Source of the DNA: Reticulitermes speratus
Taxonomy: Eukaryota > Arthropoda > Insecta > Blattodea > Rhinotermitidae
Direction of reading: 5' to 3'
Assembly: GCA_021186555.1 (NCBI GenBank)
Contig: JAJKFL010000013.1
Span: 32,816,743 to 32,880,742, forward strand
Length of the DNA: 64,000 bases
Below, in pieces: positions 51,950 through 64,000 of this stretch. Every line of letters begins with the position of its first letter. Positions within the stretch are counted from its first letter, which is position 1. A model generated the notes under the pieces. It made no database searches. It saw only the letters and a list, made by a program, of their open reading frames with translations, and had not been told where the DNA came from. A program made the translations under genes and the position numbers.

Positions 51950-53322
51950 GAAGCAGAAGAACAGCAAACATAACAAGCTCCTTATGAGTAAAGAATCCAT
52001 ACTTGGCAAACATGACAAGCTCCTTATGAGTAAAGAATCCATACTTGGCAAACATGACAAGCTCCTTATGAGTAAAGGATCCATACTTGGCAAACATGAC
52101 AAGCTCCTTATGAGTAAGAATCCATACTTGGCAACATGACAACTCCTTATGAGTATAGAATCTATACTTGGCAAACATGACAAGCTCCTTATGAGTATAG
52201 AATCCATACTTGGCAAATTATGAAATATAGAATCATACTTGGCAAACTGACAAGCTCTTATGAGTAAAGAATCTATACTTGGCAAACATGACAAGCTCCT
52301 TATAAGTAAAGAATCCATACTTGGCAAACATGACAAGCTCTTATGAGTAAAAGAGTCTATACTTGGCAAACATGACAAGCTCCTTATGAGAAAAGAATCT
52401 ATACTTGGCAAACATACAAGCTCCTTATGAGTAAAGAATCTATACTTGGCAAACATGACAAGCTCCTTATGAGTAAAGAATCTATACTTGGCAAACATGA
52501 CAAGCTCCTTATGAGTAAAGAATCTATACTTGGCACACATAACAAGCTCCTTATGAGTAAAGAATCTATACTTGGCACACATAACAAGCTCCTTATGAGT
52601 ATAGAATCTATACTTGACAAACATGACAAGCTCCTTATGACTAAAGAATTCATACTTGGCAAACATGACAAGCTCCTTATGAGTATAGAACCTATACTTG
52701 GCAAACATGACAAGCTCCTTATGAGTAAAGAATCCATACTTGGCAAACATGACAAGCTCCTTATGAGTATAGAATCTATACTTGGCAAACATGACAAGCT
52801 CCTTATGAGTAAAGAATCTATACTTGGCAAACATGACAAGCTCCTTATGAGTAAAGAATTTATACTTGGCACACATAACAAGCTCCTTATGAGTAAAGAA
52901 TCTATACTTGGCACACATAACAAGCTCCTTATGAGTATAGAATCTATACTTGGCAAATGTGACAAGCTCCTTATGAGTAAAGAATCTATACTTGGCAAAC
53001 ATTACAAGCTCCTTATGAGTAAAGAATCCATACTTGGCAAACATGAAAAGCTCCTTATGAGTAAAAATCTATACTTGGCAAACATTACAAGCTCCTTATG
53101 AGTAAAGAATCCATACTTGGCAAACATGAAAAGCTCCTTATGAGTAAAAAATCTATACTTGGCAAACATGACAAGCTTTTTATGAGTAAAGAATCCATAC
53201 TTGGCACACATGACAAGCTCCTTATGAGTACAGAATCTATACTTGGCAAACGTGACAAGCTCTTTATGAGTATAGAATCTATACTTGGCAAACATAACAA
53301 GCTCCTTTTGAGTAAAGAAGCT
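51950..53322. repeat. 42-bp minisatellite, about 32 units
   Basis: Unit: ATGACAAGCTCCTTATGAGT then AAAGAATCCATACTTGGCAAAC, with AAAGAAT/ATAGAAT and CATGAC/CATAAC variants arranged in mixed order. Because 42 is divisible by 3, one frame on each strand stays open for long stretches (a 14-residue repeat MSKESILGKHDKLL on plus, MFAKYRFFTHKELV on minus). Several units carry 1-2 nt deletions that break both, so I read it as non-coding. Confidence 0.93.
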
Positions 53323-53664
53323 TGTCATATTTGCCGTTGGCCTCAACTTTTGTTCTATACTATGGAACATAAGCTGAGGCTGTTATAGGACAGGATTAGT
53401 GCTTTGGAAACAGGACAACTTACAGCAATATTTATCTAATTGCAGTATGCACAGATATTAATGTATACTTCTAATTACTGAAGGGGGTGGCTGAGGGAGT
53501 AACAGATTTCTAAAGTTGTTTTGGAAAACTGTATCTCTATAAACATTCTGAAAATTATTTTCAATTTACGTTAGTTCACAAATCATAAATAAGTGTATAT
53601 ATCCCTATTCGCTAAGCACCAGCTTCTTTTGGTGTCATAGTTGTACGGTTTGATATTTTCACTG

Positions 53665-53785
53665 ACGTGGCAGAAGGCCGAAACCAGCCTCTTACCACGG
53701 AGGCTCGGGTTAAATTCCAGGCCAGTCCATGTCGGATTTATGATGGACAAAGTGGCACTGGGTCAGTGCCCCATATTCATTCATC
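53665..53785 (+). repeat. SINE family E fragment
   Basis: CGTGGCAGAAGGCC...CTCTTACCACGGAGG...GGTTAAATTCCAGG...CCATGTCGGATTTATGATGG in plus-strand family E order. Confidence 0.6.
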
Positions 53786-55190
53786 TGTCACCGACGCTGT
53801 ATAATCATAGAAACTGATAGCGTCCTTAAATAAGACGCTTATCTGTGTCTGTTCTGAAAGATGCCACATCACCATTTCATCAAATAATATCACCGCTTCG
53901 CCATTATAATCGTCCAAAATGTCTCCTGTCTCTTACGAACCTTTGCAGTCGAGACATCTTTAATAAAAGTCGGTACATGTTGGAAATTATTTGACAAAAA
54001 TCCTGTGCCCCACTCTTCCTCTATTTGTGTTGTCGCATTTCTAGACACACTATTCACTTTTACATTTTGCAGGTGGTTGATAGATGTATCCCATTTTTGC
54101 ACGTTCGCAACTGAAGTTACAAAAATGCGCCTTTTATCTTTGCCAAGTATGTCCGTCCGTGTTTTCGCATGGCAACAACAAACCGCTGAACGATTTTCAC
54201 GGAATTTTATATTGGGTATTTCTATTAAAATTAGTCCAAGCGTTCCAATTTTCGTAAAATTCGGTTAACGATAATGGGCACTTTATATTAAAACATTCCT
54301 GCGTTTCTGCGCGCATGTCGAGTGTAGCTCGCCAAATATTTATCGGAACGGAGAATGTTTAAAACAGAAATTGCAGAGAGGAATGAAACATTTTGTGCCG
54401 AATATGCTGCGCTTTTAACGCAATTATCAAGGTTTTCAAGATTGGTACAGGAAAGGGGTTTTTACATTGTTTTCACCGTTGAACTGATTTATCCAAGTTT
54501 AATTTAGGACGCTCTTGCTCGCCTGCCCAAGCTATTTATAGTGATAACACACCGAAAGCATTCAAGAACAATGATGCAATAAACATAACCATATTTCCGC
54601 TATGCGTATATTTCCTAACTTGTTTCCACGTTTCGCACAAAGTAATACTAAAATACGGACGGTGAGCTTTATTGTAACGATTTAACTTGCGTTTATTATA
54701 ACTAACGCCAGATTTAGTAATTCATTGTAATCCACATTACAAAAATCTAATTTTATATTACTCTGCTCTCTCTTGAAAGTTATCGCTTTCCAAGAGATTT
54801 TTTCTGTTATAGGTCTAAGTTCTGTGTGTTTGTTTCGTCCCATCGAGCTGCTGCAATATCCTGTACTTCGGAGTCACCTGGGCTCATTCATGTCCACGAC
54901 AGGCATCAGAGCTGCTGCTTGCCTCGCATTTAGGAATAAAGCAAGGCTCTTTATTTATAGCGACTGATTGATTTTCTGTCCCCTCCATCGAGCATGTGAC
55001 GGGAAGGACAACATGCTGTTATTTCCACTTTGTGGTTGTGTACGTCTGAAACATCCAACCGATCGATCTCGATGCGAAAAGGCGTGGAAATATCTTGGGA
55101 TACGAGCACACTGGAGAGCACCGGACGGACGCAAGGCACGGAGACAGAAGTTACTTATGTGGCATCGCACACGGACCCGTTCCGGGCGCA
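53786..55190. other. Unannotated stretch
   Basis: No gene or element recognised; sequence becomes CpG-richer toward 55000-55260. Confidence 0.4.
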
Positions 55191-55268
55191 ATGGTGTTCC
55201 GCCAACCCGTTTCGGATTCTGGGCGAGAATACTTTTCCGTCCGGCTGGTGGATACTGACGAATCATCG
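55191..55268 (+). CDS. Candidate first coding exon (low confidence)
   Basis: ATG in CpG-rich DNA opens 26 codons (MVFRQPVSDSGREYFSVRLV, then DTDESS) ending at TCG|GTAAAT, a reasonable donor in phase 0. I find no matching downstream exon in the window and recognise no family; chance is quite possible. Confidence 0.22.
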
Positions 55269-57579
55269 GTAAATTGCCTCCCTAAATGTATTTTCCCTTG
55301 ACAAATTAGGTCCCAATGTATCCAGGGGAGTCATAAATTTTCAGTAATTCATCCGAAAATACTCAAAAACTTTTGCCTGTTATAGTAAATTAAATTCGCC
55401 ATGCATCATTCTTTTCGTGCAGATATTATGCGCCCAAATTTTTCGTCACTTCCTTTTCTTCCTCAGTTAACGAACATACGACTCTTTCTTCTTCCGAAGT
55501 TCTCATGTTCTTCACGAGTCGGCAACCCCCACTAAACTGAAATGAGTCAGTCAGTCCGCCCACGGTCAATCTGATGCTGTGTCTGTACTCCGACACGTGC
55601 GAACGTCTGTTCTGTCCGTTCGGTCCAGTGTGCGCCTACTCTTTATTTCACAATTCCCGACATAATATATCGATATACCAAGCAGATAAAGGCAATAATG
55701 CAGATGAGAGATCGACAAATCCCGGGCGCTAGGTCGCCCAATATTTTTCGTAGTCGACTAATTACATCTAGTTTACGTCCTTGTCCGCTGTCTCAGAATC
55801 CAAACTCAACATTTATGAAGCCACAAACCTACTCATCTCAGACAGCGAACAGTTTGAATACCAAAACCTTTGTCTATCTGTCATATGCTATTGTATATAT
55901 TAACCATTATCAAAATTAACAACATATCAAAAAGGAACCTACTACTTTGGCATCAAGGTTTTCAAGTCTCCCTTTCCATATAAAAAACTTGTCCCATGAT
56001 ACAAAACTATTTAAATCGGAATTAAAAAGTTTTCTACATTTAAATTGTTTTTATTCATTGGATGAATACTTTAATGGTAATAAAGCCTGAAAGTTCTTGG
56101 TTATTAACCACTGTCTCTTAAACCAATTCACTGTTCATGTTAATATTTTAAATAGCACGGATTTGTTACCTAATGACACACAAACTTCATGACTTATATG
56201 CTATGTTTTAATGTTTGTGTCATGCCTTGATTTATAACCATTCACATTAATGTTTATATAATAAATTAAATGTAATCACTGATTAACTTAGAACCATTTC
56301 TACTTTTTACACAATTGTTTGTTAATCTGCTATGTATATTGACTGGCTCTATATCCAACAGGTTTTTCAACCTCTTATGAATTGACAGAATGTAGAGATA
56401 AATAAATAAATAACACATAAATAAGTAAATAAATAAATAAGTAAATAAATGTCCCATGCATGCAGTTAGAACTGTGCATTTTTATCATCACAAATATAAA
56501 CAAAACCCCGCGAATTTTGACCAATTCCCTATTGTTGAAGGGTATGTGTATCACCATGTTCATTGAAGAAATTATTTGTTCCACTACTATATCGCTACTG
56601 TTCATAGCAACACAGAAGACAACCAGAGTCAAGGGAAGTCACTACTAAAAATATGCCAATATTCGCATATCAACTTATTAGAAGAATTATGATTGCACCC
56701 CCAAGACTGGCGCAATTATCTTAGAATGAAGGAAGAAAGCAATTTGAATTTGCTGTCAGTGGTTATTCCATTAAGTGAGAAACAAAATACCCACATGAGG
56801 CAGGAAATAGCTACTCACAAAAGGCTTACAGCCACTTTACGGTTTCTGGCGAGAGGTAGGACTTAGTTGTCTACTACAATATCCCCTGAAGCATTTGGCC
56901 AAATAATTCCAAGGATTTGCCATGCAACTTACAAAGCACTGGCGAAGCAGACTTAAACGTTTAAAACTATATCAGGATTTGCAGCTTTGTCCATTATTTT
57001 CAATTTGGTCACCAACATTTCACCTCCCTAACTCACTGTGCCCTCTGATACAACCCAATGAATTCTACAAGAAACTCTTTACTAATGTGCCATGACTGAA
57101 TACTGACAGCAAAAGCAAATACTGACTGAAGTCGAGCACAGCACAACTAAAACAACAGTTCAAATGAGTTAAATGGATCCGAAATGCCCTACACAGCAAA
57201 GTGAAATACCAAGCTCAACTAGATTTCAGTCCAAAAATCTTATCCAAACATTACCACAAGTTTCTCCACAAGTAATCAGTTCAACTGTGCTGTTAGAATG
57301 TTTAAAAAAATGGACTGTGTATGGGGCCCTTTACAGGGAAAGATTGCTAAAACACTTTGTTTGCTAGCACAAAGTTTGCCTTATGTGCTGATAAGGTAGT
57401 GTGAACTGACTCACATGGATCACCTGCAACCCTGATAACAATTTTCTGAATCCTAAACTTTGGAGCTGGCCTCTGATCCACGTAAAGTTTGTCATGTCAT
57501 CATATAGACTATGGAGAGGATTTAGGCCTACACAGTAAGCTTATACTACAATGGTTCTAAAACGACAGGTATGAGCAGG
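55269..57579. other. Unannotated stretch with AAAT microsatellite
   Basis: An (AAAT/AAGT)n tract lies at 56397-56450. Nothing else is recognised; AT-rich. Confidence 0.4.
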
Positions 57580-57640
57580 TGGACAGGATTGATCTGGCTC
57601 AGGACAGGGTCCTATGACAGACGGCTTACACCAGCTGAAT
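57580..57640 (+). mobile_element. LINE scrap
   Basis: GTGGACAGGATTGATCTGGC then TCAGGACAGG codes DRIDLAQDR, the WIDLAQDR motif of the LINE 3' ORF. Confidence 0.5.
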
Positions 57641-58495
57641 GACTGTTAGTTTCCCACAAATTTCCCTGAACCTTTTACACTGCCTTTCACGGCACTGACA
57701 CTCATGTGACACATGTCATGTGTCTGATCAGACACCAGTTTCTGAAATACTTAGTTTATTTAACGACACTTTCTCAACTGCGCAGACAAGATGGCAAAAT
57801 TCAGAGATTCTGTGATGTGTCTGCAGTCACTTGAATCTACATTGGCTCTCCTCCCAGCAACATTCACTGGATATAAACAGTCACATTTTCATAATTTCAC
57901 TGGTCATAAGCTGTTGACTGCTTCATGGGAGAGAATCCTTTGATCAGATGTCATTCAATTCACCAATTACTTACCTTCTACAGAATCCAAAGGTTCAGTA
58001 CCATTGACCACAAGCCCACCAGTGTTCCCTATGATGAACCAGTTCAATACAGCCCATACCCACCAACCCTATTCCTTTAAGACCTATTTTAATATTATCC
58101 TCCCATGGTCTCCTATATCTTCATATAGCTGTTAGTTCATTACATTGAGATATGGACACAGACAGATGTATCAAGTCAGGCAACATTACTTGTGTGTGCA
58201 AGAACTGAACATTTACATATCTGAAGTTTTGAAAGTGGCAAAAATTCATACTTGGTACTCTGGGTTGTGACACTGTGCAGTGTGATAGGTGGGTATTACT
58301 GTTTGGAAGGAACATAGGGCCTTCCATCTTCAGAGATGCAAGAAGTAAGTACCATTGAAAGGCTGGTACTCACCGACCAGACTAAACGGTGTCACTACAA
58401 AGAAGACTACATGATGGATGTTGTTAGTTGTTACAACAGTATAATCACATAACTTTATATTTAAAACCTATAAAACAAATGGGACAAAATGAAAT
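57641..58495. other. Unannotated; ribozyme-family relic at 58250-58395
   Basis: CATCTTCAGAGATG and ACTAAACGGTGTCAC blocks suggest a decayed GAAACGUC-family copy. Otherwise nothing seen. Confidence 0.35.
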
Positions 58496-58532
58496 GGCAA
58501 TGAAAGGACTACTCCATGGAACTGGTTAGTTA
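58496..58532 (+). mobile_element. LINE terminal scrap
   Basis: GGACTACTCCATGGAACTGG followed by TTAGTTAC matches the last bases and GTTA tail of the LINE family. Confidence 0.5.
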
Positions 58533-58980
58533 CAGAAACCTGGGGGTCCCACTGTCTTTTCGAGAGTTCTTTCAAGAGGCAGTTCAGCCCATTTCAGAAG
58601 TGCTCAGCCTAATCTTCAAAGATCTATTGTCATGCATTCTCATCTGTGCCTAGTCTCCAAGTATTCCCTTTTTACAGCATTTTATAAAATAATTTTCTAT
58701 ATATTCAGGGTGGTCCAGAACAGTTTCTGAAATAAAATTTGTACCCTTCTTTCTTCATTTCAATACTCTTATATTTAATGTTCTGTTACAAATGGATAAA
58801 TATACACAAACAGGTTATTAATGTCACATAAAAGGACACAAATGTGTTTTAAAGCTCAGCATTTGCATACCTGTACATTTAAATAACACAAGATAAAAAA
58901 TAACACATCACAGCTAACACAATGTACTGCAGTTTATCACAGCATTTTGAATTAAGCTTTCTCTAAATTTGTAAAAATAT

Positions 58981-59476
58981 TGTGCTGTGGCTACATAACA
59001 TAGCAAGGACTCCACGTCACCATACCCATTTTCCCCATCATCTGCTATCTTACCTCCCTCTTTCCAGCTTCCTTCATTCTACCCTTACGAGTTTGACCTG
59101 AGCTTGTCAGTCTGGTACGGGTTGCCGAAGGGAGCACTACAGTCAAAATTCCGCCCCGGCAGGTACTACTAAATTCAGTTCGGTCTTCCCTGAAGCAACA
59201 CCGTGGTTTGGTTTCGGTTGGCTTGATATTATTTTAAGATTACTTAATTACGTATTATTAATATCATGTTGTTGCCCAGGTTGTATTTGTGTGGGGTCAT
59301 GTGTAAGAATGGTGAGTTGAGTTTTAATTAGTCACAGAGTGAGCATACTTTTGTCATTCTATATTGTGTGCCTTTTATGTGAATTACTAAAATTTGTTTT
59401 GGTCGAACCTCTGGGAGGTATTGTTTACTTGCATTATCTCGAGTACTTCAACCCATTTGGGCTAGAGAAAAGGTGG

Positions 59477-59509
<33 letters not shown>

Positions 59510-59521
59510 TGTGTTGGTGCA
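58981..59521 (+). repeat. 5' LTR of the fossil
   Basis: TGTGCTGTGGCTAC to TTGGTGCA, including a GT microsatellite at 59478-59515 near its 3' end. Confidence 0.75.
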
Positions 59522-59983
59522 AGTAAAGTGGTAGCATTTTGCGTGGTTGTTTTTTTACTCTTGTCATGCAATGTTCTAACAGGGTAGCTTATTTTTGGCA
59601 AGATGCAGTGGACTGGGGTTAGGATAACTCCTGGGGGAGTCACTCCCGTTTCTTTGGTGTTGTTGAGGTTTGATAGGGTAGTGTATGACAGCATGAATCC
59701 CAATTATTCACTGAAAGAGGAGATAGAATATGAATTGCATATTCGTGGGATAAGCATTGAAGGGGATGTACAGCTGTTGAGAAAGATATTTCCATCGGTG
59801 GTGACTGAATCAATCCCGACTGACTTGACCCATCTTGGTGATTTTAATCCATATGCTCACCTGGCTATATTACGAGTAAGGTACAGGAGCTGGAGCTCTT
59901 GGTGGACAAGTCAGCACCAAGTGTTATTTCCCCCAGTGCTCGTATCCGTACCCCGAGTTAAACATCTCTCAGAACTTTTTTAT

Positions 59984-60110
59984 TATATTATCTTCACCGT
60001 GCATTTTTTAATGATTCACAAATTATACAAACCGCACCACTGGACACTTACAACACAAACAGGACCTGATTTACTTAACTGATTGCCTATATATATACAG
60101 AATCATCAGC
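59984..60110 (-). repeat. Ribozyme-family terminal fragment inside the LTR fossil
   Basis: TTATATTATCTTCACCGTGC followed by ATTTTTTAATGATTCACAAA matches the outer terminal block of copies 1 and 2 (reverse of TGCACGGTGAGA..TAATATAA) and of 36211. It is younger than the LTR element. Confidence 0.6.
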
Positions 60111-62340
60111 CACAATTTAAAACACAAGCTAATGGTAGAAGACACATCCTAAAAATCCATATAGCTTCATTTTATCATTTTATTACATTGATGAACCTCA
60201 TTTAAGGATTTCATATTATGTGTTTTATATATTTAAATACAGGAATTGTAAATAACTGTAATCTATCAATGATAATGAAACTTCACTACATGTGATATAT
60301 AACATAATTGTAGTGAATTAGTTTTTGGTTGTGTAGCTGTGTAGAATTTGATTTTTTAAATTTTGTTTGGAGTGTTAATGACATAAAATTTGAATGTAAG
60401 TTACGATACATGTTAACTTTAGTGAGCTACACGTGCTAACAACAGGAAGGCTGTATCACCTTGCATTCGCTTAGTAACAGCAACTATTTGTTGGGTTTGC
60501 ATTTGCTGTTGCTATGCGAACTAGAAAGTGCTGATCTGGTAAGTTCAGTGAGTGCGTGTGTGCAGTTAGAACTGACATGCAGTGGCTGTTGTGACCCGTA
60601 TTTCATACAGAAGAGACACAATTTAGGCTTTGAGATGAGCTTCTTTGCTCTCGTTTTCCTGTTCTTACCAGGTGAGTGGTGTGTGTTGCATCCAAGACTG
60701 TAGCTTGGAAAGGATAGTTTTCTTTTACAGTTTTTCCAAATTTAGTAAATTGAACACGATTGGTTAAGATAACAATAAGATGATACAGCCTAAGGTTGTT
60801 AGGAACCCCCTAAGTTGGTAACTAGAAAATATAATGGTGACACAGTTGTGTTCTTTTGCGTGCCTTTGCAGTAGAACAAAGTAGAAGAATATATATCACA
60901 GATATTTTCTTAGAAAGATGTAACCGGTGTTTTGTCTGTAGTCCGCTGGGACATAAGCTGCATGATATATGAGAGATGTAAGCAGAAATATCCTATCCCA
61001 AGTACCTCCAAGAATAGAATGTGTAGATATGGGAGAATAGGTAAACGTTGATTCGGAATTTCATGTGCAATTTTGTGTTAAAATATTGAAGTTTACAAGT
61101 TTACAAGTGAGACGGATCACAGTGCCGCCTTCATGTGTTCATCTCGGCCCCACATTAATTTTTTTGGTTGAAACGTGTGCAGATCCAATTCGAATTCCAG
61201 TCAGTGTGCGGCCAAAGAAGTGAAGGCCAAAAGAAGTCGATTGTAAACACTTTGTTAGTTGTATTACGTGGAAAAATTAACTGTGATCCCGAGTGGATTG
61301 TCTAAAAAACTCCATTTCGTGAAAACTGCCAGTTACTGGAAGAACCCAAACAAATCCGCAATGACCCTGACATCACTTCATCCTGGCCCTGGATAACAAG
61401 GCCCCGTCACAATACAAACAACACGGGGAAGTCCGTCGACTAAAACAGTCTTTGGGAATCCTGCACATATCGGCCAAAGGGTAAGTCCGGTACAATAGGT
61501 ACTCCGCAGCGGGTATTGATACTGGGGTTCTGGTAGTTAATACCACGATAGATGTACGTACATAAAGTTTAAAGATCCTTAATTCAGAGGCAGGCCAGTC
61601 ATGGCCTTAAGCAAGTTGTAGCTTTAAACAATTCAAACGCTATGAGTACCTCATAGGTGTGAGTTTGATGTGAAGTAATGCTGCTGAGTTGTAAATATGT
61701 ACACATTGAGCACCACAGGTGCTGTACTGTGACGCAGCCATTTGTGCTATTGTAATGTAATGTATTATTGTTATTGCTATTATTATGTATTGTTTATTTT
61801 GTTTTACCATGTAACCATTACTTGCTACATTCATGTTGCCATATTTGGAGGGATATTGTTTCCTTTTGGTTATTGTTACGCGTACTCTATGATAATAATT
61901 TGGCTTGTTTTGTGACCTGTCTGTGTTAAGTCTCTTGTTCGGTATTTATTAGAGCTCAGGTTTCAGGTTTCTTTCCTTACCCCTGTGGTATACTTCCTGC
62001 ACAACTGTAACATTGGTGACATCTACACTTTTCGCCATCCATCACTGTGCAGTTGGGGGACACAGTGTCCTTATGGATCCCGCTGGGTGATACTGTACCT
62101 CCCAGCAGAAGTGTGGAGTATGGTGAAGGTATATCACCCCTGTATGGAACTGCTCAACCTGGTGGTTTGTTCCTCAAGGAGCCGAAGGGGCGACTAAGTG
62201 AACTAGTGAGGACAAGTGTAGTGATGACTTACTAGTTTCACACGACAATGAGATGTAAACTCTGAGACAAGGTGTGAACCCTGATTATGATATGACAGTG
62301 GTGAAGTGCGAACCAGATGGTCGCTTTTGGGGGTGGCGGT

Positions 62341-62853
62341 TGTGCCGTGGCTACGTAACATAGCAAGGACTCCACGTCACCATACCTGTTTTTCCCATCA
62401 TCAGCTATCTTACCTCCCTCTTTCCAACTTCCTTCCTTCTACCCTTACGAGTTTGACCTGAGCTTGTCAGTCTGGTATGTGTTGCCGAAGGGAGCACTAC
62501 AGTCAAAATTCCGTCCCGGCAGGTACTACTAAATTCAGTTCGGTCTTCCCTGAAGCAACACCGTGGTTTGGTTTCGGTTGGCTTGATATTATTTTAAGAT
62601 TACTTAATTGCGTATCATGGTGTTGCCCAGGTTGTATTTGTGTGGGGTCATGTGTAAGAATGGTGAGTTTGAGTTTTGATTAGTCACAAAGTGAGCATAC
62701 TCTTGTCATTCTATATTGTGTTACTTTTATGTTAATTACTAAAATTTGTTTTGGTTGAACCTCTGGGAGGTATTGTTTACTTGCATCACCTCAAGTGCTT
62801 CCACCCCTCTGAGCCAGAGCAAAGGGGGGGGGGGGGTGGGGGGGTGGGTTGCA
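62341..62853 (+). repeat. 3' LTR of the fossil
   Basis: TGTGCCGTGGCTAC to GGTTGCA; near its end a G-rich tract occupies the place of the GT repeat of the 5' LTR. Confidence 0.75.
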
Positions 62854-63249
62854 ATATATACTGAGATTTCCATGTACCTCCATAGACATTCAGGATTCAT
62901 GTAATCGTCCCTGTCTTTGGTGCTTCAGGAAGCTGCCGCTGCAGTGATATTACCTGAAAAATTAATGTGGAACATTTACATTAATCCCTTATTGCACTGA
63001 CCATGCACTTGAGTCTTTCAACAAAACTGAGACCTGACACAGACACTGAAAAATAGGTGAGGTAAGGCTTCAACCTGCACCAATTACAGGCTACAGACCA
63101 CAGCCTCTGCAAGTGTACTTTGTTGCACATTACAATGTGAGTTTGCTGGCATCTGTGAGCAATACCATGGCATGAGGATTGTTCAAATGCAACCCATGTA
63201 AGGATTGTTGTAGGCAAGATATTGCAGGCTGCTAAAAATAATCCCCACA

Positions 63250-63775
63250 GAGTGCCGATGCAGGCATCCTACTGACACTGGGTGATGAATCCTTTCTGCA
63301 AAGAACTCCTGGGCTGCTGCTGGAACCACTGCATCACCACATCCATGATGCTCGACCTGAATCTGCAGCCCTTTGGCAAATTAACATCAAGGATCATAAA
63401 CACAGTGCTGTTGTACAACCCTCAGAGAACTTCATATCACCATCAAGTGAAATCACCCTGGGATGAACATGAGGTGTGTCATGTTGCAAAACACCTGTCC
63501 CCATGTGGCCCACACTGGTAAGCAAATTACGCTCCATGTACTGCAAGGTGTTGGACCTTCCCCCATGCAGGCTGGATATGTCACCATGTGAATTTACGTA
63601 TTCAACCCCTCGAGAAAGTGCTAAAGGTATGCAGATTCAGGTTGGACAAAGACATGAAGGCCACTGTGGTGCAGGATTCACAACAGCTGCCCTGACAGGT
63701 TTTGCACAAGGGATCCTTCAGTTGGTGAGACAATGTGATGCCTGCTTCACAGCTTATGGGGACTAATTTTAACAT
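63250..63775 (+). mobile_element. Mariner-family transposase relic
   Basis: In alternating frames the translation shows VSKLRSMYCKVLDLPPCRLD, MSPCEF, PLEKVLKVCRFRLDKDMKAT and QLVRQCDACFTAYGD, in the order of the mariner C-terminus (YSPDLSPCDFHLFGPLK.. then LV..WD.C....GDY). The DDE region is unrecognisable and termini are not seen. Confidence 0.65.
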
Positions 63776-63837
63776 CCCTTCCTTCACCCTGGGTGAACCA
63801 TGAGGGGGTCCCATTTTAACTGGCCTCATATAACTAA

Positions 63838-63970
63838 ACAATTAACAGTTCCGCAGCTAGTCAAGAAATTCCCTGCATTTCATGGGATCTGAAAGTTTAT
63901 TACCATGTTCACAAGGGCCTGCCACTTGTCCCTATCCTGAGCCAGATGACTCCAGTCCAACAAGCTTCAT
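63838..63970 (-). mobile_element. LINE 3' tail fragment
   Basis: Reverse complement: CATCTGGCTCAGGATAGGGA, AAGTGGCAGGCCCTTGTGAA, AATGCAGGGAATTTCTTGAC, matching the LINE at 40009 and 30400. Confidence 0.75.
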
Positions 63971-64000
63971 ATATGGTTTAGTAAATTGTTTAGGCTACAG

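Larger units (their letters stand above)
58981..62853 (+). mobile_element. LTR retrotransposon fossil, broken
   Basis: Two direct repeats (58981-59521 and 62341-62853), each starting TGTG and ending GCA, bound about 2.8 kb. ATAT borders both sides, a likely 4-bp target duplication. A possible primer-binding site lies near 59528, a gag-like frame begins at 59603, and a G-rich polypurine-like tract precedes the right LTR. The interior is too short for a full gag-pol, so the copy is defective. By eye the LTRs differ at roughly 30 of 490 aligned positions, pointing to a moderately old insertion. Ty3/Gypsy-like is a guess. It contains a later insertion (59984-60110). Confidence 0.75.

Noticed and set aside
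51905-53044. 379-codon minus-strand frame (and 224-codon plus frame) of 14-residue repeats
   Set aside because: Product of a 42-bp minisatellite whose period is a multiple of three; both strands open equally, units elsewhere are frameshifted.
54955-55301. Several overlapping 60-100 codon frames on both strands
   Set aside because: Caused by locally GC-rich DNA with few stops; only the short 55191-55268 exon is kept as a weak candidate.

Overview
This window is animal, almost certainly insect, nuclear DNA: AT-rich, intron-bearing, and dominated by transposable elements of many ages. The LINE tails, the tRNA-derived SINE set, the hAT/mariner/pogo content and the cuticle-type gene fit a hemimetabolous insect with a large genome; a cockroach or termite (Blattodea) is my best guess, but nothing here proves the order. 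There are no bacterial-style operons and I see no functional tRNA or rRNA gene.

Host genes. Two spliced plus-strand genes can be reconstructed. (1) A secreted proline/valine-rich structural protein: TATA box and initiator near 20710-20747, a 12-nt coding first exon at 20780-20791, a 2.4-kb intron, a second coding exon at 23176-24273 and a poly(A) signal at 24492 (369 aa). (2) A seven-exon gene from 31972 to 48517 (269 aa): signal peptide, His/Asp-rich middle, short hydrophobic segment, RKRR furin-like site and a Cys-bearing C-terminus. Every exon phase matches and the total is exactly 270 codons including the stop. Its introns are full of repeats. A weak candidate first exon lies at 55191-55268.

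Mobile DNA. 1-5.2 kb: SINEs, a Tigger/pogo-like element (2802-3492) with a SINE inside it, and an old hAT-like element. 5287-8419: a nearly whole hAT transposon with an exact 8-bp target duplication and a 644-aa transposase frame, whose BED zinc finger lies in another frame. 10-13.4 kb: LINE and mariner scraps. 13.9-15.7, 21.8-22.3, 24.7-25.2, 26.0-26.3, 36.2-36.5, 37.8, 41.5-41.8 and 51.8 kb: inverted-repeat elements carrying minimal hammerhead-ribozyme motifs like those known from Penelope-like retroelements. Six tRNA-derived SINE families (here A to F) recur throughout. 51950-53322: a 42-bp minisatellite open in one frame on each strand. 58981-62853: a broken LTR-retrotransposon fossil. 63.2-64 kb: a mariner relic and a LINE tail.

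The most interesting system is the dispersed ribozyme family. Several copies keep the CUGANGA core, a paired stem II, GAAA, a tiny stem III, a GUA or GUC cleavage triplet and a complementary stem I, and share a downstream box near TGCATTTGTTGGTT. In one copy the truncated end falls at the predicted self-cleavage point.
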